Positions 59,269 to 64,000 of a DNA stretch of 64,000 nt are shown one piece after another. The notes beneath the pieces are model-generated. The model searched no databases, was not told where the DNA came from, and worked only from the letters and a program-made list of their open reading frames with translations. The stretch lies in NCBI GenBank assembly GCA_910585465.1, contig CAJUEW010000013.1, positions 1 to 64,000 on the forward strand, read 5' to 3'. This DNA comes from an uncultured Lachnospiraceae bacterium. Lineage in GTDB: Bacteria > Bacillota > Clostridia > Lachnospirales > Lachnospiraceae. Position 1 is the first letter of the stretch, and each line of letters starts with the position of its first letter. The position numbers and the translations under genes were made by a program.

Positions 59269-60606
59269 ATGGTACTTGAGATGAAACGCGCCCTGGAGGA
59301 CCTGAAAAGAGGGGATACCCGGGGGTATCGAAAAATATTTGACGCAACCTATGAAGAGGTTTATTGCCGGAGCCTTCTGCTTATTCAGAAGGAAGAGACG
59401 GCGACTGAGTTTATGGAGGGCTTCTTCAGTGAACTGTTTGGAATGCTGGAGGAAGCCGACGAGGCAAAGGATAAGGAAAACTGGTTCTGGCAGAAATATT
59501 ATCAGAGAGTCCGGAAACAGTATCACAAGCTTCTGACAGAACAGGATAAGACGAAATCCCCGGCGGGGGTACGCACGCTTGCAAAGCTTCCGGCGGCATT
59601 CCCGCTGCTTCACAGAGTGATGCTTGTCATGTATCACAGGGATGATTTTACGACCGGTGAAATATCCGGAATTTTTGGACTGGAGGAAGGAAAGGTTCAG
59701 GAAGAGCTGGATAAAATGGAGAAGCTGCTTCCCACACTTACAAAAGATCAGCCGGAGAAGGTATCCGGATATGTGGGAAGCTGGAAGATTCTGTTGGTGG
59801 GCGCGTCACGTCAGATTATCAGTACATGCTCTGACGAGTGGGTTGACGGACTATATGCAAAGGCGGCGAAGGAAGCCAATATTGCGGTAGCTCCTTCTCA
59901 CGAAAAAAAGGACAGCTTTGAATATTTTGTGGCGGATGCGGATCTGTCAGAAGGAAAGAGTAACGGCTCCGGTACGGCAGAGGATGATGACGAGTCTGAG
60001 GATGATGACGAAGAATCCGGGGATGATGAATATGATGACGATGATGAAGAGGAAGAGGACGACGAGGATGATGACGATGATCGGTATGACTGGGATCTGG
60101 AGGATGATGGAAAGAGGATGATTCTTCTTGGCATTGTGCTTGCCCTGGTGATTGTCGCAATTGTAGGCTTTGCCGCTTTCAAGCTGCTGGGAAACAAGAA
60201 TCCAAAGGAACAGGAGGCGGTGTCCACAGAGGCAGAGACAGAGACCGGCGACGAAGGGGATGCGTCACTGGTGATCCGCGGCGACGGTCCGGATGAGAAT
60301 TCAGAGGGCTCTGAAAATTCCGGGGAGTCCCAGGAGAATCCTGAGGAAACGGAAGAAGCCCCGGAAGAGCCTGCTTCGGAGGAACAGCCGCAGGAGTCTG
60401 ATGCTACGATTATGAAGGTAGTGCCTAAATCTGTCAATGTCCGCAGTGAGGCCAATACGAACTGCAGCGTCCTGACTACCGTAAAGAGCGGTGAGAAGGT
60501 GGAGGTCCTCGGGGACCTTTCACAGGAATGGGTGCAGATACGCTGTATTGAACAGGATTCCAAAGAAGGTTATGTTAAATCTGAGTTCCTGGCATCCGTC
60601 GAATAA
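59269..60606 (+). CDS. Membrane protein with sigma-factor-like cytosolic head, acidic linker and extracellular SH3 domain
   Basis: A 445-residue protein with an odd layout. Residues 1-165 are helical and resemble an ECF sigma factor: a region-2-like start (ALEDLKRGDTRGYRKIFDA) and a region-4-like helix-turn-helix (DFTTGEISGIFGLEEGKVQEEL). Residues about 225-275 are an extreme Asp/Glu stretch. One membrane segment follows (about 283-305, MILLGIVLALVIVAIVGFAAF). Outside come a Glu/Pro/Ser linker and a bacterial SH3 domain (residues 380-445, SVNVRSEANTNCSVL). It could carry a cell-wall signal to transcription, but DNA or RNA polymerase binding is unproven. TTAGGAG precedes the ATG; lies between gpmI and eno. 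Confidence 0.75.
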   Translation: MVLEMKRALEDLKRGDTRGYRKIFDATYEEVYCRSLLLIQKEETATEFMEGFFSELFGMLEEADEAKDKENWFWQKYYQRVRKQYHKLLTEQDKTKSPAGVRTLAKLPAAFPLLHRVMLVMYHRDDFTTGEISGIFGLEEGKVQEELDKMEKLLPTLTKDQPEKVSGYVGSWKILLVGASRQIISTCSDEWVDGLYAKAAKEANIAVAPSHEKKDSFEYFVADADLSEGKSNGSGTAEDDDESEDDDEESGDDEYDDDDEEEEDDEDDDDDRYDWDLEDDGKRMILLGIVLALVIVAIVGFAAFKLLGNKNPKEQEAVSTEAETETGDEGDASLVIRGDGPDENSEGSENSGESQENPEETEEAPEEPASEEQPQESDATIMKVVPKSVNVRSEANTNCSVLTTVKSGEKVEVLGDLSQEWVQIRCIEQDSKEGYVKSEFLASVE

Positions 60607-60612
60607 GAATGG

Positions 60613-60658
60613 AAGAACCTGCTCATACTAACAAAAAGTGTGAGGAGGTTCTTTTTTT
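60613..60658 (+). terminator. Terminator whose 3-prime arm contains the eno ribosome binding site
   Basis: 60613-60629 pairs with 60637-60653 over 17 positions (one G-G mismatch, one wobble) around an A-rich loop, and a run of T (60652-60658) ends one base before the eno ATG context. The 3-prime arm holds GAGGAGG, the only Shine-Dalgarno for eno. The fold both ends upstream transcription and buries the ribosome binding site. Confidence 0.8.
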
Positions 60659-60659
60659 G

Positions 60660-61964
60660 ATGAATCGATATTTACCGATTACTCATATTTACGCCAGAGA
60701 AATTTTGGATTCCAGAGGTAATCCAACGGTAGAAGCAGAGGTGGTGCTGGACGGGGTGCACCAGGCCCGGGCATCCGTGCCGTCAGGAGCATCCACAGGA
60801 CGATTCGAGGCAGTGGAACTAAGAGACGGACAGGAACGCTACCTGGGACTTGGAGTAGAGAAGGCAGTTATGAATGTAAATACAAAAATTGCCAATGTGC
60901 TGCTTGGTGAAAATGCCTTAAATCAAGGATATATTGATCATCTTCTGATTGATGCGGACGGTACAGAGAATAAATCCAATCTGGGAGCGAATGCGCTGCT
61001 GTCGGTTTCTATGGCAGTGGCAAAGGCATCTGCCGCAGCATTAGGGCTTCCGCTTTATCAATATTTGGGAGGAATCCGTGCGGATACGATGCCGGTTCCC
61101 ATGATGAATGTATTAAACGGAGGAAGGCATTCCAAAAATCTGCTGGATTTCCAGGAATTCATGATTATGCCGGTAGGGGCCTGCTGCTTCCGGGAAGGAA
61201 TCCGGATGGGCGTGGAGGTTTATCATAAGCTGAAGCTGATACTGTCAAAGGAAGGACTGACTACAGCAGTGGGGGACGAGGGCGGATTTGCGCCGGATCT
61301 GCGGGATGCCAAGGAGGTTTTTCTGTATCTTAAGGAAGCGGTGGAGGAAGCGGGTTATGAACCGGGCAAGGATTTTGTGTTTGCCATGGATGCGGCCGCC
61401 AGCGAACTGGCGAATGGAAAAACAAACCGTTATGATTTTCCGGGAGAGGCACAGATGAACGGACATAAGGTCAGCCGGACCTCTGAAGAATTGATTGATT
61501 ATTATGAGGAGCTGATATCCATGTATCCCCTTGTGTCTATTGAAGACGGGCTGTCGGAGGACGACTGGGAAGGCTGGCAGGTAATGACCAAGCAGCTTGG
61601 AAATAAAATCCAGCTGGTCGGCGACGATTTGTTTGTGACAAATACAAAACGTCTTTCCTGCGGTATTAAGCTTCAGGCTGCCAACGCCATACTGATTAAG
61701 GTGAACCAGATCGGTACGCTGACAGAGGCGTTCGATGCGATTCATATGGCTCAAAAGGCAGGATACCGGACTATTATCTCTCACCGGAGCGGGGAGACAT
61801 GTGAGGATATCATTGCAGATATTGCAGTTGCAAGCGGAGCAGGACAGATTAAGACCGGAGCGCCGTGCCGTGCGGAACGGACAGAAAAATACAACCAGCT
61901 TCTTCGCATAGAAGAGGATCTCCAGGGGCTGGCAGGATACCGGAATCCCTTTGGAAATGAATAA
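60660..61964 (+). CDS. eno: Enolase
   Basis: A 434-residue enolase. AREILDSRGNPTVE opens it, SGASTGRFEAVELRDG is the mobile loop, the acid/base Glu is in GDEGGFAPD and the Lys in LIKVNQIGTLTEA; ISHRSGETCED closes the site. Turns 2-phosphoglycerate into PEP. The start at 60660 lies 12 bases after GAGGAGG, a slightly long spacing, inside a terminator structure. Confidence 0.98.
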   Translation: MNRYLPITHIYAREILDSRGNPTVEAEVVLDGVHQARASVPSGASTGRFEAVELRDGQERYLGLGVEKAVMNVNTKIANVLLGENALNQGYIDHLLIDADGTENKSNLGANALLSVSMAVAKASAAALGLPLYQYLGGIRADTMPVPMMNVLNGGRHSKNLLDFQEFMIMPVGACCFREGIRMGVEVYHKLKLILSKEGLTTAVGDEGGFAPDLRDAKEVFLYLKEAVEEAGYEPGKDFVFAMDAAASELANGKTNRYDFPGEAQMNGHKVSRTSEELIDYYEELISMYPLVSIEDGLSEDDWEGWQVMTKQLGNKIQLVGDDLFVTNTKRLSCGIKLQAANAILIKVNQIGTLTEAFDAIHMAQKAGYRTIISHRSGETCEDIIADIAVASGAGQIKTGAPCRAERTEKYNQLLRIEEDLQGLAGYRNPFGNE

Positions 61965-61984
61965 ATAAATAATCAAGATGGAAT

Positions 61985-62021
61985 GCCGCCAGCTTCCCGT
62001 AGCCGGGACAAGGTTGGCGGC
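61985..62021 (+). other. Stem-loop after eno
   Basis: GCCGCCAGC (61985-61993) pairs with GTTGGCGGC (62013-62021). No T tract follows directly, but a real terminator lies just downstream. Confidence 0.5.
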
Positions 62022-62028
62022 TGTCAGT

Positions 62029-62056
62029 GAAGGCTTGTATTTCAAGTCTTCTTTTT
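62029..62056 (+). terminator. Terminator after eno
   Basis: GAAGGCTTG (62029-62037) pairs with CAAGTCTTC (62043-62051) with one wobble, followed by five T. Confidence 0.85.
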
Positions 62057-62063
62057 GTATAAT
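62035..62063 (+). promoter_or_regulatory. maf promoter, overlapping the eno terminator
   Basis: TTGTAT (62035-62040) and TATAAT (62058-62063) are 17 bases apart. The -35 element lies in the loop of the eno terminator. Confidence 0.7.
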
Positions 62064-62090
62064 CATTCATAATGGAAGGAGTGCACAGGA

Positions 62091-62678
62091 ATGAAAAAAA
62101 TTATACTTGCATCCGGTTCGCCCAGAAGAAAGGAGCTTCTTACACAGATTGGTGTCATATTTGAAATATGCAAAGCAGAGGAAGAGGAGGTTATGACGTC
62201 CTCTGTTCCGGAGGAGGCAGTGAAAGAGCTGTCCAGGCAGAAGGCGCTGGAAGTGTCGGAAAAATGTGATGGAACAGTAATTATCGGCGCGGATACGGTG
62301 GTTGCCGGGGATGGGCAGATTCTTGGGAAACCAAAGGATAAGGCGGATGCTGTGCGGATGCTGCGTTTACTGCAAGGAAAAGAACATAGAGTAATTACAG
62401 GAGTAACAATGATTTTAAAAGAACAGCAAAAGATTATCAGCTTTGACGAGGTGACTAAGGTGCATGTATTTCCCATGACAGAGGCCCAGATAGAAGCCTA
62501 TGCGGACAGCGGCGAGCCTATGGACAAGGCCGGCGCTTATGGTATTCAGGGCAGGTTTGCAGCTTATGTTTCAGGAATTGAGGGGGATTATAACAATGTG
62601 GTAGGACTTCCGGTAGGACGTCTTTATCAGGAGGCGCTGGCAGCAGGTGTGGATCTGACTACATATGGAAAGGACTGA
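62091..62678 (+). CDS. maf: Maf family nucleoside triphosphate pyrophosphatase
   Basis: A 195-residue house-cleaning pyrophosphatase that removes modified or excess dNTP/NTP. ILASGSPRRKELL (residues 4-16) is the Maf signature, GADTVVAGDG (about residue 65) holds the catalytic Asp, and GAYGIQGRFA is the C-terminal motif. In Bacillus, Maf affects septation. GGAAGGAG precedes the ATG. Confidence 0.94.
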   Translation: MKKIILASGSPRRKELLTQIGVIFEICKAEEEEVMTSSVPEEAVKELSRQKALEVSEKCDGTVIIGADTVVAGDGQILGKPKDKADAVRMLRLLQGKEHRVITGVTMILKEQQKIISFDEVTKVHVFPMTEAQIEAYADSGEPMDKAGAYGIQGRFAAYVSGIEGDYNNVVGLPVGRLYQEALAAGVDLTTYGKD

Positions 62679-62684
62679 CAGGAA

Positions 62685-63131
62685 ATGAGATTTGTAATAC
62701 AGAGAGTTGCCCACGCTTCTGTGTCATCGGGCGGCAGAGTACTTGGGAAAATAGGCAGGGGATTTATGGTTCTGATAGGAGTGTCAGAGGAGGACACGAA
62801 GGAAACTGCGGATAAAATGGTGAAGAAAATGCTGGGGCTTCGTATTTTTGAGGATGAGAACGGCAAGACAAATCTGAATCTGCATACGGTAAACGGCGGA
62901 CTTTTGCTGATTTCCCAGTTTACGCTTTATGCGGACTGCAGAAAGGGCAACCGTCCCAGCTTTATTCATGCCGGAGGACCGGATATGGCGGGCAGGCTGT
63001 ATGAATATATCATTGCAGAATGCAGAAAGCAGGTGCCTGTTGTGGAACGGGGAGAGTTTGGTGCGGATATGAAGGTGGAGCTTTTAAATGACGGGCCGTT
63101 TACCATTGTGCTGGATTCCGCAGAGCTATAA
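62685..63131 (+). CDS. dtd: D-aminoacyl-tRNA deacylase
   Basis: A 148-residue enzyme that removes D-amino acids wrongly attached to tRNA. MRFVIQRVAHASVS opens it, SQFTLYADCRKGNRPSF is the active-site motif, and NDGPFTIVLDS is the C-terminal Gly-cisPro-equivalent region. It starts six bases after maf, one operon. Confidence 0.95.
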   Translation: MRFVIQRVAHASVSSGGRVLGKIGRGFMVLIGVSEEDTKETADKMVKKMLGLRIFEDENGKTNLNLHTVNGGLLLISQFTLYADCRKGNRPSFIHAGGPDMAGRLYEYIIAECRKQVPVVERGEFGADMKVELLNDGPFTIVLDSAEL

Positions 63132-63145
63132 ATTGACGCTATTTG

Positions 63146-63174
63146 TTGAAAATTTCCATAAGTTATGATAAAGT
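63146..63174 (+). promoter_or_regulatory. pyrH promoter
   Basis: TTGAAA (63146-63151) and TAAAGT (63169-63174) are 17 bases apart, about 30 bases before the start. Confidence 0.7.
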
Positions 63175-63203
63175 AATAAATAACTATACGGTTGAGGTGC
63201 GAT

Positions 63204-63899
63204 ATGAAACGTGTACTTTTAAAATTAAGCGGTGAGGCCCTTGCGGGGGAAGAACACACCGGATTTGACGAGGCTACCTGTATAAAGGTGGCAAAACAGG
63301 TAAAAACTGTTCTGGAGAGCGGTATCCAGGCGGGCATTGTGATTGGCGGAGGCAATTTCTGGAGAGGGCGGACCAGTAAAAATATTGACAGGGCCAAATC
63401 CGACCAGATTGGGATGCTGGCTACGGTGATGAATTGTATTTACGTATCAGAAATTTTCCGCAGTGTGGGTATGAAAACAAAAGTATTTACTCCATTTTCC
63501 ATGGGATCGATGGCAGAGATGTTCACGAAGGATGCGGCGGTGGAGTGTCTGGAACAGGGCATAGTAACGTTTTTTGCAGGAGGAACCGGACATCCGTATT
63601 TTTCTACAGACACGGCCACCACGCTGCGCGCCATTGAGATTGAAGCGGATGTAATTCTTCTGGCGAAAGCAGTGGACGGAGTATATGACAGTGATCCGAA
63701 GCTGAACCCGAATGCAAAGAAATATGATGAGATCCCGATCCGGTCGGTGATTGATCAGAAGCTGGCAGTTATGGATCTTACGGCATCCATTATGTGTATG
63801 GAAAATAAAATGCCGATGATGGTATTCGGCCTGAACGAAGAAAACAGCATTATTCATACGGTTCAGGGTGAATTTTCAGGAACAAAAGTAACGGTATAA
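63204..63899 (+). CDS. pyrH: UMP kinase
   Basis: A 231-residue hexameric bacterial UMP kinase. RVLLKLSGEALAG binds ATP phosphates, VIGGGNFWRGR the UMP, and FFAGGTGHPYFSTDTA and AKAVDGVYDSDPK complete the site. ATG at 63204 has GAGGTG upstream. Followed after 15 bases by frr, the usual order. Confidence 0.97.
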   Translation: MKRVLLKLSGEALAGEEHTGFDEATCIKVAKQVKTVLESGIQAGIVIGGGNFWRGRTSKNIDRAKSDQIGMLATVMNCIYVSEIFRSVGMKTKVFTPFSMGSMAEMFTKDAAVECLEQGIVTFFAGGTGHPYFSTDTATTLRAIEIEADVILLAKAVDGVYDSDPKLNPNAKKYDEIPIRSVIDQKLAVMDLTASIMCMENKMPMMVFGLNEENSIIHTVQGEFSGTKVTV

Positions 63900-63914
63900 G
63901 GGAGGAACTACCAC

Positions 63915-64000
63915 ATGGAAGAGAAATTACAGCCATTTGAGACTAAGATGGGCAAGTCTTATGACGCATTGCTTAAGGATTATGCAGCAATCCGTGCAGG
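63915..64000 (+). CDS. frr: Ribosome recycling factor, N-terminal part (cut by window end)
   Basis: The first 28 codons read MEEKLQPFETKMGKSYDAL then LKDYAAIRAG, the start of RRF, which splits ribosomes after termination. AGGGAGG precedes the ATG. The gene continues beyond the window, in the conserved pyrH-frr order. Confidence 0.93.
   Translation, partial: MEEKLQPFETKMGKSYDALLKDYAAIRA

Noticed and set aside
60001..60100. GATGAC/GAGGAT-type repeats, considered as a CRISPR or tandem-repeat locus
   Set aside because: They are the coding repeats of the acidic linker, with no regular unit length or spacers. I found no CRISPR array anywhere in the window.
59898..60563. 221-codon minus-strand serine-rich frame opposite the sigma-like membrane protein
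   Set aside because: The poly-serine run is the antisense of the Asp/Glu codon repeats; no start signal.

Overview
The window reads as a piece of chromosome from a Gram-positive, spore-forming anaerobe of the class Clostridia, most likely a gut Lachnospiraceae. The grounds are moderate GC content, strong AGGAGG ribosome binding sites, frequent TTG/GTG starts, sporulation-family genes (spoIIM-like, spoVB-like), a Firmicutes-type LexA box in front of recA, an IscR/NifS/NifU-MnmA cluster and a ferredoxin-dependent thioredoxin reductase. Most of it is ordinary housekeeping DNA with tight operons. Species cannot be named from the sequence alone.

Layout. 1-520: terminator and hairpins, no convincing gene. 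523-3100: an SDR gene followed by a graveyard of decayed genes (unrecognised ORF pieces, an antitoxin beside a YafQ toxin with an internal in-frame deletion, an IS66 remnant fused by deletion to a truncated unknown gene). 3290-4005: two small DUF1905/DUF1801 genes. 4130-8700: beta-glucoside uptake operon (antitermination leader, LicT/BglG protein, PTS EIIBC with an extra N-terminal EIIB-like segment, GH1 6-phospho-beta-glucosidase, EIIA). 8914-10792: ammonium transporter fused to a P-II domain, with a hairpin in its leader. 11093-12767: tRNA-Pro, lysA, tRNA-Leu. 12931-20892: FTR-like protein plus thioredoxin, tdk, then anti-sigma-like protein, polA, coaE, a WalJ-type hydrolase, a UPF0237/UPF0210 pair and a DUF624 protein. 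20990-21545: a promoter and cobalamin riboswitch with no gene behind it. 21558-24579 (minus): KdpDE-like two-component pair and tmcAL. 24657-29208: topB, a left-handed beta-helix protein, TraX-like, HD and flavoprotein genes. 29256-34542: a secreted thioredoxin-like protein, hemerythrin, a small unknown gene and a VanRS-like two-component system. 34673-45031: purine permease, recA-recX, rny, proC, spoIIM, a Xer recombinase and a 1019-residue fusion protein. 45091-51936: DAHP synthase, SpoVB-like flippase, iscR-iscS-iscU-mnmA and histidinol phosphatase. 52036-61964: lower glycolysis (gap, pgk, tpiA, gpmI, eno) interleaved with an FkbM methyltransferase, an aldo/keto reductase and a membrane protein with a sigma-like head. 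62058-64000: maf, dtd, pyrH and the start of frr.

Most interesting items. (1) The 41972-45031 protein joins a PEP-synthase-like ATP-grasp/phosphohistidine kinase to a class I glutamine amidotransferase. This matches, in one chain, the Campylobacter Cj1418 (L-glutamine kinase) and Cj1417 (gamma-glutamyl hydrolase) pair that makes phosphoramidate, but no cytidylyltransferase lies nearby. (2) The FkbM methyltransferase gene is thrown out of frame by a run of nine G, a classic phase-variation signature. (3) The cobalamin riboswitch has its own consensus promoter but no coding region, which suggests a B12-responsive small RNA or a lost gene. (4) The spoIIM-like gene and eno both have intrinsic terminators whose 3-prime arm is the Shine-Dalgarno sequence of the gene.
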